Shown: positions 17,876-27,651, numbered from the stretch's first letter. The stretch: DNA of 64,000 nt from Rhizobiaceae bacterium (GCA_029233925.1 JARGOX010000019.1:62001-126000), one strand, 5' to 3'. Made by a program: numbers and translations. Notes: generated by a model from the sequence alone, not told the origin.

Positions 17876-19282
17876 TCAGCTTCCTCCGGCAGAAGCGGGC
17901 GCCATTTTACCAGGCTTGCCGTCCGTGCCAGCAACTGCGTCTCCCGGCTGGCGCACCACAACACCTTCGTCGGCCTGGGTCAGATGTGTTGTCATGACCT
18001 GATCGCCCGGCTGCAAGCCATCAGCGACAATAATGTCCTCGCCGTCAAAGGCTGCAACCCTGACGGTGCGGCGGGCAAGTTTGCCGTCTTGCACAACAAA
18101 CACATCAGCGCCGTTGTAAAGGGCCGTCTCGGGCAGTCTGTAGGATTCGGAATACAGCCTGTCGGGAACAACGACTTCGACGAAGGCGCCGGGACGCAAT
18201 TGCACCGCTGCGCTGGTCGGATCAATCAGCGCGACAAGCTCAACGCCGCCGCGACTGGAGGCAATCTCGGCGGCAATCCGATCAATATGTCCGGCATATT
18301 CATAGCTGCTCAGGCCAACGACCCAGATAACCTTGATGGCACGCCCGATCAGCGGATCGGCGTCTGTCGATATGCGGCCATATTGCGCGTCCGTCAGCGT
18401 CAGGCGCACCTCCATGGCCTTGTCGTCATATATGGTGGCGACCACATCGGCGCTGCTGACATAGCGTCCGGGTTCGGCATTTGCAGAATTGACCACACCG
18501 GAAAAGGGCGCCAGCAAAACGGTGTTTTCCAGATTGCGCTCCGCCTGCTCGACCTTCCATCTGAGGCTGTCGATATTGGCGACCTGCTGTTCGCGCTGCG
18601 CCTGTGCGATCAGCTGGTTGTTGCGGCTCTGGCTGACCGACTGCTCGCGCTGTGACACGATCAGCCGCCGGTCTTCCACCTGTTTCTCGGTCAGATTGCC
18701 GCTGGATACCAGCGATTGCGCCCGTTGCAGATCGCTCTGGGCGAGCTTCAACTGCGTTTGCGCACCCAGCAATTGTTCCTTCTCCGCAACAATACGTGCC
18801 TCGATCTCCGTTAGCGAGGCCTGTGCCTTTGCCAGATTTGCCTTCGCCTCGGAAAGGGCGCCGCGATAGTTGAAAGGATCGATTTCAAGCAGAACATCAC
18901 CCTTGGTAACCGGAGATCCGGCTTTCAGATCGGCATTGACCGTGATGATTTCACCATTGACCAGCGGGCGCAGTTCGACCGAACGGGCGGCCTGGACTTC
19001 ACCATAGACCTGCAGGGCGGGTCTGTTGTCCTGGGGCTGGGCAGGAAGGGTTTCCACCGTATAGATGGTTGGTCGGACCGGGCGCGGCTCGCGGACTGCC
19101 CTGGTATCGATCAGGCGGTTCATCGCGGCATAGGAGCCGACCAGCACGGCCAGCATCAACAGGGTTTGCACCACGACACGGCCACTGCGCAGGAACGGCG
19201 ATTTTTTTGTTGCGTTCTGCGCGCTCGGCGCCTCGCCATTCGACACATCCGCGTTCTGCTCGTCCTTGATCGAATTCAGCAT
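17876..19282 (-). CDS. RND efflux periplasmic adaptor (membrane fusion protein)
   Basis: A 468-residue adaptor joining the RND pump to an outer-membrane duct. An N-terminal membrane anchor (VVVQTLLMLAVLVGSYAAMN, about residues 34-53) precedes the lipoyl half-motifs: VYGEVQAARSVELRPLVNGE and then NTVLLAPFSGVVNSANAEPG. An alpha-helical hairpin lies between them (about residues 150-245, rich in Gln, Glu and Leu). The C-terminal beta domain includes LRPGAFVEVVVPDRLY. The gene lies one base upstream of the pump gene, forming a two-gene operon. Confidence 0.92.
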   Translation of the reverse strand: MLNSIKDEQNADVSNGEAPSAQNATKKSPFLRSGRVVVQTLLMLAVLVGSYAAMNRLIDTRAVREPRPVRPTIYTVETLPAQPQDNRPALQVYGEVQAARSVELRPLVNGEIITVNADLKAGSPVTKGDVLLEIDPFNYRGALSEAKANLAKAQASLTEIEARIVAEKEQLLGAQTQLKLAQSDLQRAQSLVSSGNLTEKQVEDRRLIVSQREQSVSQSRNNQLIAQAQREQQVANIDSLRWKVEQAERNLENTVLLAPFSGVVNSANAEPGRYVSSADVVATIYDDKAMEVRLTLTDAQYGRISTDADPLIGRAIKVIWVVGLSSYEYAGHIDRIAAEIASSRGGVELVALIDPTSAAVQLRPGAFVEVVVPDRLYSESYRLPETALYNGADVFVVQDGKLARRTVRVAAFDGEDIIVADGLQPGDQVMTTHLTQADEGVVVRQPGDAVAGTDGKPGKMAPASAGGS

Positions 19283-19433
19283 CCATGCAACTCCGGCTTG
19301 GCCCCACAGTCTCTTAATATGGTATCAGCCAAGAAACGTTAAAGATGTGTCATTATTGGGAACATGGGCCGTTTTGCCTGAAAGGAAAGCTTTTGCCTGC
19401 AAGGCGCACTGAAGACAGCCGCAATAAAGCGCT

Positions 19434-20426
19434 CTATTCCATGATTTCGCCCGGATCAAAACTGTAGCTGCTGGAACAGAATTCACAATTGACCGTGATC
19501 TGTCCATCCTCAATACTTTCAGTGATCTCGTCTTCACCGAAACCGGCAAGCACCGACTTGATCTTGTCGCGTGAGCAGGAGCAATTGTCGCGCACATCGA
19601 CCGGGTCGAAGACACGCACACCGCGCTCGTGAAACAGCCGGAAGAGAAGCCGTTCCGAACCGACCTGCGGATCGGCCAATTCGTCGTCGGCAATGGTTCC
19701 CATCAGCATTCTGGCTTCCTGCCAGTCGTCATCTTCGTCCGGTTCGCCTTCTTCGAAATCGCCGGGAATATCGCCCCCGGGCAGATCCGTCACACGCATG
19801 CGATCAGGCGATTGCGGCAGGAATTGCAGAACGACACCACCGGCGCGCCAATGATGCTCCTGCTCGCCGTTGCTGTTGGGCACGAAAAGCTGGGCCGCTG
19901 CCAGCCGCACCTCCGTCGGAATCTGCTCCGACTGGCGGAAATAGGCCCGGGCAATCTCTTCAAGGGTTGCGCCGTCAAGCTCGACAATGCCCTGATAGCG
20001 CTGCATGTGCACGCCCTGATCAATGGTGAAGGCCAGGACGCCTTTGCCCAGCAGTTCATGCGGCTCCAGCCGGTTCTGAGCCACCGCTTCGGCAAGGGCT
20101 TCTTCATCAAAGCGGGCATAGGCGCGCATGCTGTCAGGCGACGAAAAATCGGCAACCAGCAGGTCCACGGGGCCATCGCTCTGGGTCTGAACGATGAATT
20201 TTCCGGCAAATTTGAGCGAGGTGCCGAGCAGAACCGTCAGCGTGATCGCTTCGGCCAGCAGGCGGGCGACAGGTTCGGGATAATCATGACGCCCCAATAT
20301 GGCATCAAGCATCGGTCCGAGTTGCACGGCACGACCGCGCGCATCCAGCCCTTCCACCTGAAAAGGCACGACCTGATCATCACCGGCGTAGCCGATTTCT
20401 CCAAGGTTCATGTTGTCTGTCATCAT
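19434..20426 (-). CDS. hslO: Hsp33 redox-regulated chaperone
   Basis: A 330-residue cytoplasmic holdase activated by oxidative stress plus unfolding. The zinc-switch cysteines are present as CSC (in DNCSCSRDK) and CEFC (in VNCEFCSSS), separated by about 30 residues near the C-terminus. The N-terminal domain has VPFQVEGLDARGRAVQLGP and LLGTSLKFAGKF. The start is one of two adjacent ATGs at 20426/20423. The gene begins 24 bases after argF and follows it on the same strand. Confidence 0.94.
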   Translation of the reverse strand: MMTDNMNLGEIGYAGDDQVVPFQVEGLDARGRAVQLGPMLDAILGRHDYPEPVARLLAEAITLTVLLGTSLKFAGKFIVQTQSDGPVDLLVADFSSPDSMRAYARFDEEALAEAVAQNRLEPHELLGKGVLAFTIDQGVHMQRYQGIVELDGATLEEIARAYFRQSEQIPTEVRLAAAQLFVPNSNGEQEHHWRAGGVVLQFLPQSPDRMRVTDLPGGDIPGDFEEGEPDEDDDWQEARMLMGTIADDELADPQVGSERLLFRLFHERGVRVFDPVDVRDNCSCSRDKIKSVLAGFGEDEITESIEDGQITVNCEFCSSSYSFDPGEIME

Positions 20427-20449
20427 TCGAATTGTCTTTTCAGAGCCAT

Positions 20450-21376
20450 CTAAAGCCGGTCGAAACACCAGGCTAGAATGCTTTTCTGTGCGTGAAGTCT
20501 GTTTTCAGCCTCGTCAAATACCACTGATTGTGGCCCATCTATGACGCCGTCGGTCACTTCTTCGCCGCGATGGGCCGGAAGACAATGCATGAAGAGCGCA
20601 TCGGGATCAGCCTTGGCCATGAGATCGGCATTGACCTGATAGGGCTTGAAAATATTGTGGCCGCGAGCGCGCTGTTCCTGTCCCATCGACACCCAGGTAT
20701 CGGTAATGACGCAATCGGAACCGGCCACCATGGCTTGCGGATCGTGCGACATGGAAACAACACCACCGTTTTCCCGGGCCCAGTTGAGATATTGCTCGGA
20801 GGGCTCTGAGCCTGCGGGTACGGCGATATTCATGTGATAGCCAAACCGGGCAGACCCTTCAATCAGCGAATGCAGCACATTGTTGCCGTCACCGACCCAG
20901 GACAGCGTCTTGCCTGTGGCCGAGCCGCGATGCTCCTCAAAGGTCATGACATCCGCCATGATCTGGCAGGGATGGGTATCGTCGGTCAGACCGTTGATGA
21001 CAGGCACTGTGGCATATTTTGCCAGTTCCACCAGCCGCTCGTGATCCGTCGTGCGGATCATGACAGCGTCCACATAGCGCGACAGAACGCGCGCCGTATC
21101 GGCGATGGATTCAGCATGACCCAGCTGCATTTCCTTGCCCGACAGGAGAATTGTCTCACCACCGAGCTGGCGCATGCCGACATCGAAGGAAACCCGGGTG
21201 CGGGTTGAAGGCTTCTCAAAGATCATCGCCAGAACCTTGCCCGCAAGGGGCTTGTCGGCGGTTCCGTTCTTTGTCGCTGTCTTGCGCAGATGCGCATGAT
21301 CGAGAATGTCGCGCAGCTCATTGCCGGCAACAGCGGAAAGATCAAGGAAATGACGAGGGCCACCATTGGATGTCAT
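20450..21376 (-). CDS. argF: Ornithine carbamoyltransferase
   Basis: A 308-residue cytoplasmic enzyme that forms citrulline from ornithine and carbamoyl phosphate in arginine synthesis. The carbamoyl-phosphate site is [13 protein letters not shown]. The ornithine-site signature [15 protein letters not shown] is near the C-terminus, and [12 protein letters not shown] is also conserved. The start at 21376 ([13 protein letters not shown]) has AGGA upstream. It lies 49 bases after argD, so argD-argF-hslO is probably one operon. Confidence 0.96.
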   Translation of the reverse strand: MTSNGGPRHFLDLSAVAGNELRDILDHAHLRKTATKNGTADKPLAGKVLAMIFEKPSTRTRVSFDVGMRQLGGETILLSGKEMQLGHAESIADTARVLSRYVDAVMIRTTDHERLVELAKYATVPVINGLTDDTHPCQIMADVMTFEEHRGSATGKTLSWVGDGNNVLHSLIEGSARFGYHMNIAVPAGSEPSEQYLNWARENGGVVSMSHDPQAMVAGSDCVITDTWVSMGQEQRARGHNIFKPYQVNADLMAKADPDALFMHCLPAHRGEEVTDGVIDGPQSVVFDEAENRLHAQKSILAWCFDRL

Positions 21377-21425
21377 AGCAGTTTTCCTAGTGAAGGCAGA
21401 ACGGTTGCAACCATGCTGCCGCGTT

Positions 21426-22622
21426 TCAGGCCTGTTTGGCCAAATTGGCGGATACGATGGCGGCGGCGGCATCAATTTTTTCGAGACCCATGCGGGCTTC
21501 CTCGGCAGTGATGGTCAGGGGTGGCAGCAGGCGCACGACATTATCGCCTGCGGGTACGCCCAACAGGTGCTGATCGCGCATGGCCACCTGCAATGCACTG
21601 TTGGGACATTTGCATTTTATGCCCAGCATCAGGCCGGTGCCGCGAATTTCTTCCACCACATCGGGATAACGGTCTGCAATGCTGGCAAGCCCCTGGGTAA
21701 AGATCAATCCGACATCACGGATATTCTGCAGGAAACCGTCTTCCAGGACGACATCCAGTACGGCATTGCCCACGGCCATGGCCAGCGGATTGCCGCCAAA
21801 GGTCGTTCCGTGCGTCGCCACGGTCATGCCGCTGGCAGCATCTTCCGTCGCCAGACAGGCACCCAGCGGAAATCCACCGCCAATGCCCTTGGCAATGGCC
21901 ATGATGTCAGGCGTAATTCCGGCCCATTCGTGGGCGAACAATTTGCCTGTCCTGCCGACGCCGCTTTGCACTTCGTCAAGTATGAGCAACAGTCCGTGTT
22001 CGTCGCAAAGGGCGCGAATATCCTGCAGCCATTGTTTTGGTATCTGGCGAATACCACCCTCGCCCTGCAAGGGCTCAATGAGGATCGCGGCGCTATTGTC
22101 ATCAATCGCCGCACGCAGCGCATCAAAATCACCAAAGGGTACCTGATGGAAGCCTGCGGCCTTCGGACCGAAGCCTTCCAGATATTTTGCCTGCCCACCT
22201 GCAGCAATGGTCGCCAGGGTCCGTCCGTGGAAAGCGCCTTCGATGGTGATGATACCGTAGCGATCGGGCTGCCCCTTGTGGAAGTGATAGCGTCTGGCGG
22301 TCTTGATCGCGCATTCAAGCGCCTCGGCGCCGGAATTGGTGAAAAATACCCGGTCGGCAAATGTTGCCTCGGTCAGACGGTCGGCAAGCCGGGTCTGTTC
22401 GGGGATTTCATAGATGTTGGACAGATGCCAAAGCTTGTCGGCCTGGTCTTTCAACGCTGCGACCAGGTGGGGATGCGAGTGGCCGAGGGAACTGACGGCG
22501 ATGCCCGTGGCGAAATCCAAGTAGCGATCGCCGTCTTCGGTGATCAGCCAGACGCCCTCGCCGCGTTCGAAGCGTAGGGGAATGCGCATATAAGTGCCAA
22601 AGAGCGACGAATGATCAGACAT
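21426..22622 (-). CDS. argD: Acetylornithine aminotransferase
   Basis: A 398-residue PLP class-III aminotransferase of arginine synthesis, converting N-acetylglutamate semialdehyde to N-acetylornithine. Motifs seen are [48 protein letters not shown], the PLP lysine in [17 protein letters not shown], and [15 protein letters not shown]. The start at 22622 ([15 protein letters not shown]) has AGGAG upstream. The argF neighbour supports ArgD over a succinylornithine enzyme. Confidence 0.95.
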   Translation of the reverse strand: MSDHSSLFGTYMRIPLRFERGEGVWLITEDGDRYLDFATGIAVSSLGHSHPHLVAALKDQADKLWHLSNIYEIPEQTRLADRLTEATFADRVFFTNSGAEALECAIKTARRYHFHKGQPDRYGIITIEGAFHGRTLATIAAGGQAKYLEGFGPKAAGFHQVPFGDFDALRAAIDDNSAAILIEPLQGEGGIRQIPKQWLQDIRALCDEHGLLLILDEVQSGVGRTGKLFAHEWAGITPDIMAIAKGIGGGFPLGACLATEDAASGMTVATHGTTFGGNPLAMAVGNAVLDVVLEDGFLQNIRDVGLIFTQGLASIADRYPDVVEEIRGTGLMLGIKCKCPNSALQVAMRDQHLLGVPAGDNVVRLLPPLTITAEEARMGLEKIDAAAAIVSANLAKQA

Positions 22623-23079
22623 GGCTCTCAATCTCCTAATGCCAAAGCGCTGGCTCCCAATGCCACAGCGTTGGCCGCGTTGTTGGACGAAACTCTGACC
22701 CGGACTGGCTGGGTCAACCGGAAAAACAAATAGCTGCCCCGAAAGGCAGCCGCTCATTTACCTTTATACTGGCCATCGCCATCAATCAACAGCCTCGAAA
22801 TGCGGGTTGAGCGAACGGAAGTTCGGTCATTTTTCTTCATTTCGAGTCAAAAATGGATGCAAGTTGGGGAAAACCCAAAAAAGGATTCCCCTTGATTCGC
22901 GGGACTCTTGTCACCGAGTCCCGCGATCACTAGGTTAGGGACAAGATTTTGGACTGCATGCGGCGGACCTGACGACTCTTAAATGATCAAACAATGATCA
23001 CATATTTCGGTGCCGGAATGAATTCGGCAGCCGTTGAAGGATTCGGCCATCAGCATGTTAATAACAGAGGTGTTTGACC
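22623..23079. other. argD-gcrA divergent intergenic region
   Basis: A 457-base non-coding stretch holding the argD and gcrA promoters. Its first ~220 bases show nothing I recognise. The remainder contains the GANTC cluster and a perfect inverted repeat, described separately. No RNA gene or short ORF with a ribosome site was found. Confidence 0.6.
22844..23044 (+). promoter_or_regulatory. Dense GANTC (CcrM methylation) cluster upstream of gcrA
   Basis: Seven GANTC sites start at 22844, 22884, 22894, 22903, 22916, 22974 and 23040. In random sequence fewer than one would be expected in this 201-base span. Two of them lie in the arms of a perfect inverted repeat, CGCGGGACTC (22898-22907) and GAGTCCCGCG (22916-22925). 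GANTC is methylated by CcrM, and GcrA and DnaA-dependent transcription responds to that methylation in Caulobacter. The cluster ends 36 bases before the gcrA start. Confidence 0.7.
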
Positions 23080-23616
23080 ATGAGTTGGACTGATGAGCGC
23101 GTAGACCGGTTAACGAAACTGTGGGCAGAAGGCCTCAGTGCCAGCCAGATTGCAGCGGAACTGGGCGGTGTCACCCGCAATGCAGTGATCGGCAAGGTTC
23201 ACCGGCTGTCCTTGCCCGGTCGTGCGAAATCCGGCGGCACCAGCACATCGCGCAGCAAACGGGCAGCCCCGTCTGCACGCAGCAGCAGCTCCACCACATA
23301 CGCTTCGCGCACAACGACGACGACAACGACCCGCAGCATGCCCCGCTCGAGTGGCGCGACGGCGCTCAAGCAGGAAGTTGTCACCGATGCCGTGGCTTAT
23401 GTGGACACCCGCCCGGTTAACGATGTCGTCATTCCCATCTCGCGGAAGCTGCCGCTGACGGAACTGACCGAAAAAACCTGCAAATGGCCTGTCGGCGACC
23501 CGATGCAGGAGGATTTTTTCTTTTGCGGTACCGATTGCGATGAGGCAGCCCCCTATTGCAGCTACCATTCGAAACTGGCCTTTCAGCCAGCCAGCGAGCG
23601 CCGACGCGCCCGGTGA
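23080..23616 (+). CDS. gcrA: GcrA cell cycle regulator
   Basis: A 178-residue alphaproteobacterial transcription factor that binds sigma-70 RNA polymerase and activates promoters carrying CcrM-methylated GANTC sites. The N-terminal helical domain MSWTDERVDRLTKLWAEGLS, then SQIAAELGGVTRNAVIGKVHR, is the GcrA signature. A Ser/Thr/Arg-rich linker (about residues 50-90) leads to a conserved C-terminal part with KTCKWPVGDP and FFFCGTDCDEAAPYCSYH. The ATG at 23080 is preferred over an in-frame TTG two codons earlier. It marks the organism as an alphaproteobacterium. Confidence 0.97.
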   Translation: MSWTDERVDRLTKLWAEGLSASQIAAELGGVTRNAVIGKVHRLSLPGRAKSGGTSTSRSKRAAPSARSSSSTTYASRTTTTTTTRSMPRSSGATALKQEVVTDAVAYVDTRPVNDVVIPISRKLPLTELTEKTCKWPVGDPMQEDFFFCGTDCDEAAPYCSYHSKLAFQPASERRRAR

Positions 23617-23680
23617 ATGTGAAGATGGTGAACATAAAGACTATACGCCTCGGGTGAGCGCGCTTACATCGACAGTATTT

Positions 23681-23710
23681 AAAGGCGGTTCATTCGGAAC
23701 CGCCTTTTTT
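23681..23710 (+). terminator. Intrinsic terminator after gcrA
   Basis: AAAGGCGGTTC (23681-23691) pairs with GAACCGCCTTT (23697-23707) around a 5-base loop, ending in a run of six T. It is a canonical terminator that overlaps the 3' end of the convergent AbrB-type gene. Confidence 0.9.
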
Positions 23711-24814
23711 ATTGCCCCAACCGGAGGGCGCATCGTCATTTGCCGCTGTTCCCCCAAGCAGGACCGGCGCCATGAATGTCAGGATCACCAATCGCCAGAC
23801 ATGATGGGCGGCAACAAAGGTCGGGTCGGCATGCATGATGAGGGCCATCGCCGCCATGGATTCAACGCCCCCGGGCGCAAAGGCAATCAGCACCTGCGGC
23901 AACGGCAGGTCAACAAATTGCACAAGACACAGGGCAAAGAAGATGGTCACGGCAAAGGCGATGAGGGTCAATGCCAAGCCGGCGACAAATGCCATGCGCA
24001 GCATGGCGAGCGATACGCCCGAAAACCGGCTGCCGATCATGGCGCCCATAATGACGAAAGCTGGCACTGATGCCCAATGCGGGACAAGCCCCTCAACAAG
24101 GCCGGTCAAATGGGTCGAAGTCGACAGCAGCATGCCGCCCAGCAGAAGGGCCGCCGGCACTTTGAATCGCAACAGGACCAGCCCCAGCAGCAATGCCAGG
24201 GAAAAACTTGCCACCAGCACCAGCGGGTCCATGCCCAGTCCTGGCGGCGCCGGGTGAAACACATCGTAGCCCATCATGCCGACGGCGAAGGGCACCAGCA
24301 GCGTCAGCGCCAGAACCCGCGTGCTTTGAACCACGCTGATCATCGCAATATTGCCGCCTGATTGCGTTGAAAGCCCCAGAATGTAACTCAGATGCCCCGG
24401 CACCGAAGACAGGATTGCAGTCGCCCGATCCTGCTTCCACAAGCGTCTGAGCGCCGTTTTGCAAAGAATGAAGATCATCACGACGCTGGCGGCCAGAAAC
24501 AGGAAGCTGACAGGCCATTGGGCTGCCGTTTGATAGACTTCCGGCGTAACCCCCGTGCCCAGCGACAGGCCGATGATGACAAAACAGCCATTGCGCAGGA
24601 TGATAGGCACCTCCAGGCGCAACCCGGTCAGTGAAAGCAGCATCACCAATAATGACGGACCGGTCAGAGCCGGCGCCGGAAAACCAATCCATCGCGCCAG
24701 CGCAAAACCTGCGAGCCCCGCTGCAAGTGTCAGGATTGTCGTTTTGAATGTGTCGGCACTGGTTTTCATGGCTGCATTGGAACTAGCCGCATTTGTAGCC
24801 AGTGTCAGCCCCAT
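23690..24814 (-). CDS. AbrB family membrane protein (duplicated AbrB domain)
   Basis: A 374-residue protein with about ten hydrophobic segments in two similar halves (GAD-AbrB duplication family, Pfam AbrB). Glycine- and proline-rich turns such as GFPAPALTGPSLLVMLLS and, in the second half, VPAALLLGGMLLSTSTHL mark the repeats, as do VPGHLSYILGLST and FAPGGVESMAAMALIMHAD. Databases often call such proteins ammonia monooxygenase or transcriptional regulator; neither fits a multi-pass membrane protein. Transport is likely but the substrate is unknown. The start may instead be the internal ATG at 24769. Confidence 0.85.
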   Translation of the reverse strand: MGLTLATNAASSNAAMKTSADTFKTTILTLAAGLAGFALARWIGFPAPALTGPSLLVMLLSLTGLRLEVPIILRNGCFVIIGLSLGTGVTPEVYQTAAQWPVSFLFLAASVVMIFILCKTALRRLWKQDRATAILSSVPGHLSYILGLSTQSGGNIAMISVVQSTRVLALTLLVPFAVGMMGYDVFHPAPPGLGMDPLVLVASFSLALLLGLVLLRFKVPAALLLGGMLLSTSTHLTGLVEGLVPHWASVPAFVIMGAMIGSRFSGVSLAMLRMAFVAGLALTLIAFAVTIFFALCLVQFVDLPLPQVLIAFAPGGVESMAAMALIMHADPTFVAAHHVWRLVILTFMAPVLLGGTAANDDAPSGWGNKKGGSE

Positions 24815-24949
24815 TTCAAAGGGGAACTGAAAAATTGGCCGTTCACCATGGTGTTCATCAGTTGCACTTGCGTGCGCGGCGCTGGATGCCCGGAACCGTC
24901 TTTGGGTTCTGTCTGTCTGACTGGCCTGCAGGAGCGCCTGTGATCCCGA

Positions 24950-25468
24950 TCAGAGCCACGCATTTTCATTTGGCGTGACAAATTCAACGGGGCATTCGGC
25001 GCATTCCTCGCCATCCGGTGGCTCCCATAGCTGGGAAGCCATGACAAAGACGTCTTCAGAAACCTCCATGGAGAAGGTATCGCCCTTGTCCAGATTGCGC
25101 TGTTGAACCCTCTGCCACCGGTCTTCAGTCGGGGCATCAAGGATATAAAGCCGATAGTCGAAACCCGCCTGTTCCATGCGGCGACAGAAAGCCCTCCGGT
25201 CTTGGCTTCGCAGGAGACCGAGTTCCACGATGGCGTGGTTGTCGTTGTCCAGAAGACCAACGACCACATTCCATATCTGATCGATGCAGCGTTTTTTCCG
25301 TTCAGCATACCAGGGCCAGATGTTGTCCTGCGGTCGATCAGCACTGAACAGGCGAACCATCCAGTCATCCATGACCAGTGGCGGTGTTTTGTATTGGCGA
25401 CCAAGCTGATTTGCGAAAGTCGTCTTCCCGGCGCCCACTGGCCCTTCAACGATGTGAACCATTCCCAT
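24950..25468 (-). CDS. P-loop ATP-binding protein, kinase-like (AAA_33 type)
   Basis: A 172-residue protein with a Walker A motif, EGPVGAGKTTFANQL, close to the N-terminus, DDWMVRLF after the first strand and AIVELGLLRSQDRRAF as the probable second nucleotide-site strand. The RWQRVQQRNLDKGDTFSMEV region looks like the lid of small-molecule kinases. This layout resembles AAA_33 kinases, including chloramphenicol phosphotransferase-like and zeta-toxin-like proteins. The substrate is unknown. The start at 25468 has GGAG 9 bases upstream; a longer open frame to 25648 is not supported. A different reading frame over the same bases (24805-25575) is a shadow. Confidence 0.75.
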   Translation of the reverse strand: MGMVHIVEGPVGAGKTTFANQLGRQYKTPPLVMDDWMVRLFSADRPQDNIWPWYAERKKRCIDQIWNVVVGLLDNDNHAIVELGLLRSQDRRAFCRRMEQAGFDYRLYILDAPTEDRWQRVQQRNLDKGDTFSMEVSEDVFVMASQLWEPPDGEECAECPVEFVTPNENAWL

Positions 25469-25714
25469 AACCGGAACTCCAGATTTTTCTGCAAGGTTCT
25501 TATCACCAAGAGTGCCAAACAGAAATATGAGCCGACCAAGGCCGGTCGACGATCTCGCTGGCTGATGTCGGCCATTGGCTATTTCCGTTGTAAACGGTAT
25601 CGGTTTGTTGGACTGACTGCGATTCCCGACGTGGAGCCACAAATGCACGCAATCGAGACTGTGAACCAGCCAAGAATGCAGACAACAAGGCGCGCAAGTC
25701 AGTGGATCAGACCC

Positions 25715-26488
25715 TCAGCGGACAGCCGAAATCACATAGTGCGTGATGGCGAAGAAAAATCGTCCTTCTTCTGCCATTCTTTCCTGTTCATTTTTCCATT
25801 CATCGACTTCAGCAACCGTTGCCAATTCGTTTTGTACGGCATAGGCGGAAATGAGTTGAACCATCAGTTTGGCCAATCCGTCGGAACGAAAATCGTTGTC
25901 CTGGCAAATCTCCGGCCTGATTGCTTCTAATGTAAAGCCTGCATCACGGAGCATTGCAGGCAGGTAGGCCGGTAATCGCCGCCACACCATATGACTGTCC
26001 CAAATGCGCAACATTTGTTCCATGCGTTCATAGTTGTCAGCGTGCCAGATATGACTGTCCCAATGGAGGTCGCCGATCACCAAGTGGCCGCCTTTCTTCA
26101 GCACCCTTCGCGCTTCTTTCAAAGCGCGTGGCACATCGTCCAAATATTCATATACCTGAAGGGACACGGCTCCATCCAATGTTCCTTCCGCAAATGGAAG
26201 ATCATAGGCTGAGCCAGCTAAAACGCGAACGTTGGTTCGATCGCTACATGCCTTATTTGCAGCCGCCCGCATTTCCGGGCTTGGATCCACCGCAAAAATT
26301 TGCCCCTTATCTCCGACCAGTTGCGACAGGTCATGGGCAAGCAATCCCGACCCCGCCCCAATATCAACGATCGACTGACCGAATTGCGGCTTGAGCGCCG
26401 AAACATTGGCTTTACGCCTTCTGGCGATGTCTGCCCCTTTATACCCCGCATCCAGTAATCTCGCCGTTTCTGCATCGAATCGCAACAT
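25715..26488 (-). CDS. Class I SAM-dependent methyltransferase
   Basis: A 257-residue soluble methyltransferase of the UbiE/Methyltransf_11 type. Motif I is SIVDIGAGSGLLAHDL (about residue 40), motif II IFAVDPSPEMRAAANKA, the third strand LDGAVSLQVYEYLDDVPRAL and motif post-III GGHLVIGDLHWDS. The C-terminal ~100 residues, including HMVWRRLPAYLPAMLRDAGF, form the substrate cap. The substrate is unknown. It stands alone, about 250 bases from the P-loop gene on the same strand. Confidence 0.85.
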   Translation of the reverse strand: MLRFDAETARLLDAGYKGADIARRRKANVSALKPQFGQSIVDIGAGSGLLAHDLSQLVGDKGQIFAVDPSPEMRAAANKACSDRTNVRVLAGSAYDLPFAEGTLDGAVSLQVYEYLDDVPRALKEARRVLKKGGHLVIGDLHWDSHIWHADNYERMEQMLRIWDSHMVWRRLPAYLPAMLRDAGFTLEAIRPEICQDNDFRSDGLAKLMVQLISAYAVQNELATVAEVDEWKNEQERMAEEGRFFFAITHYVISAVR

Positions 26489-26733
26489 AAGACTGCCTCA
26501 TGGTTCGTTTTGGCATTAAAAGTAGAATATCTGGCGAAGCACTTCACCTGCAACTTATCCAACTTGCAGCAAAAGGTCGTTCTTCACCGTCAAATGCTTC
26601 CATTTGGTCGTGAACCGCGCTAGCTCAAACAAAACAGTTGATCTGGCAGCCATTCGCTGTGAATAGGGCCTTTGAAACACCTGTGAGCGGCCACGTCGGT
26701 TGGCTTTGATTTGCACGACCCGCGGAGTTACCC

Positions 26734-27651
26734 ATGCCCATCACCCATCTTGTCACCCATTCCGGCGGTTTTCATGCGGATGAGTTGCTGTCTTCCGTCG
26801 TGCTCACACATGTTTTTCCAGAGGCCGAACTGAGGCGCAGCCGCGACCGGCAATGGCTTGTGCCTTCGGCTGACAAGATCATCTTTGATGTGGGCGGCGC
26901 CTATGATGCAAAGGCGCAGATTTTTGACCACCATCAGCGCCCTGGCCCGCTGCGCAGCGACGGCCAGCCCTTCAGCTCCTTCGGTTTGATCTGGGCCCAT
27001 TATGGCCGGACCTATCTGGCGGCCATGGAAGTGCCTGCCCATGACATTGAAGACATTCATACGGCCTTTGATACGAAGTTTGCGCTGCCGATCGATCTTC
27101 TGGACAATGGCGCGATTGAGCCTTCGGTGGCGGGCTCCTTGTCTGTCCTGTCCCTGCCTGCCCTTTTGGGAAGCCTGCAACCGGTGTTCGACGACACATC
27201 GCCAACGGCGGCCGATGACGCGTTTTTCACGGCGCTGCCCATAGCGCGCAGCTTTATCGAGGCCTTCATTCGCAACCTGGCGGCCAAGGCCCGCGCCCGG
27301 AGCATCGTGCTGGAAGCCATCGCCAAGGCCGGCGCATCGCCGATCCTCGAACTGCCCATGGGCATGCCCTACCGTTCCGCACTGGAACAGGCCAAGGCCG
27401 ATCACCTGCTGTTCGTGGTCAATCCGCGCGGTGATGACTGGACACTCAATGGCATCAAGCTGTCGGATGACACCTTTGAGCAACGCGCCGATCTGCCTGC
27501 CGCCTGGGCGGGCCTGACGGATGAGGCGCTGGAAGAGGCAAGCGGCATCAAAGGCGCCAAATTCTGCCACAACGCCCGCTTCATTGCCGTTGCCAATTCA
27601 CGCGACGCGATCATGGAAATGGCCCAACGTGCCGTGAATGCCATTCGATAG
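26734..27651 (+). CDS. MYG1 family (UPF0160) metal-dependent hydrolase
   Basis: A 305-residue protein of the DHH-like MYG1 family. The N-terminal metal-site motif THSGGFHADELLSSVVL and the following FDHHQRPGPLRS are diagnostic, with VNPRGDDWTLNGIKL in the C-terminal half. Human MYG1 is a 3'-5' RNA exonuclease; the bacterial role is unknown. Single gene, with a clear start (MPITHLVTHSGGFH). Confidence 0.88.
   Translation: MPITHLVTHSGGFHADELLSSVVLTHVFPEAELRRSRDRQWLVPSADKIIFDVGGAYDAKAQIFDHHQRPGPLRSDGQPFSSFGLIWAHYGRTYLAAMEVPAHDIEDIHTAFDTKFALPIDLLDNGAIEPSVAGSLSVLSLPALLGSLQPVFDDTSPTAADDAFFTALPIARSFIEAFIRNLAAKARARSIVLEAIAKAGASPILELPMGMPYRSALEQAKADHLLFVVNPRGDDWTLNGIKLSDDTFEQRADLPAAWAGLTDEALEEASGIKGAKFCHNARFIAVANSRDAIMEMAQRAVNAIR

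Noticed and set aside
22898-22925. Hairpin upstream of gcrA as a tRNA or terminator
   Set aside because: No cloverleaf arms or T-loop sequence, and no T-run on either strand; its GANTC content fits a regulatory site better.
23690-24814. AbrB-type gene as a transcription factor or ammonia monooxygenase
   Set aside because: The product is a multi-pass membrane protein; those names come from misleading database labels.
24805-25575. A 256-codon minus-strand frame overlapping the P-loop gene
   Set aside because: The overlapping frame has the Walker A motif and a good ribosome site; this one has neither and a Trp/Ser/Arg-rich composition.
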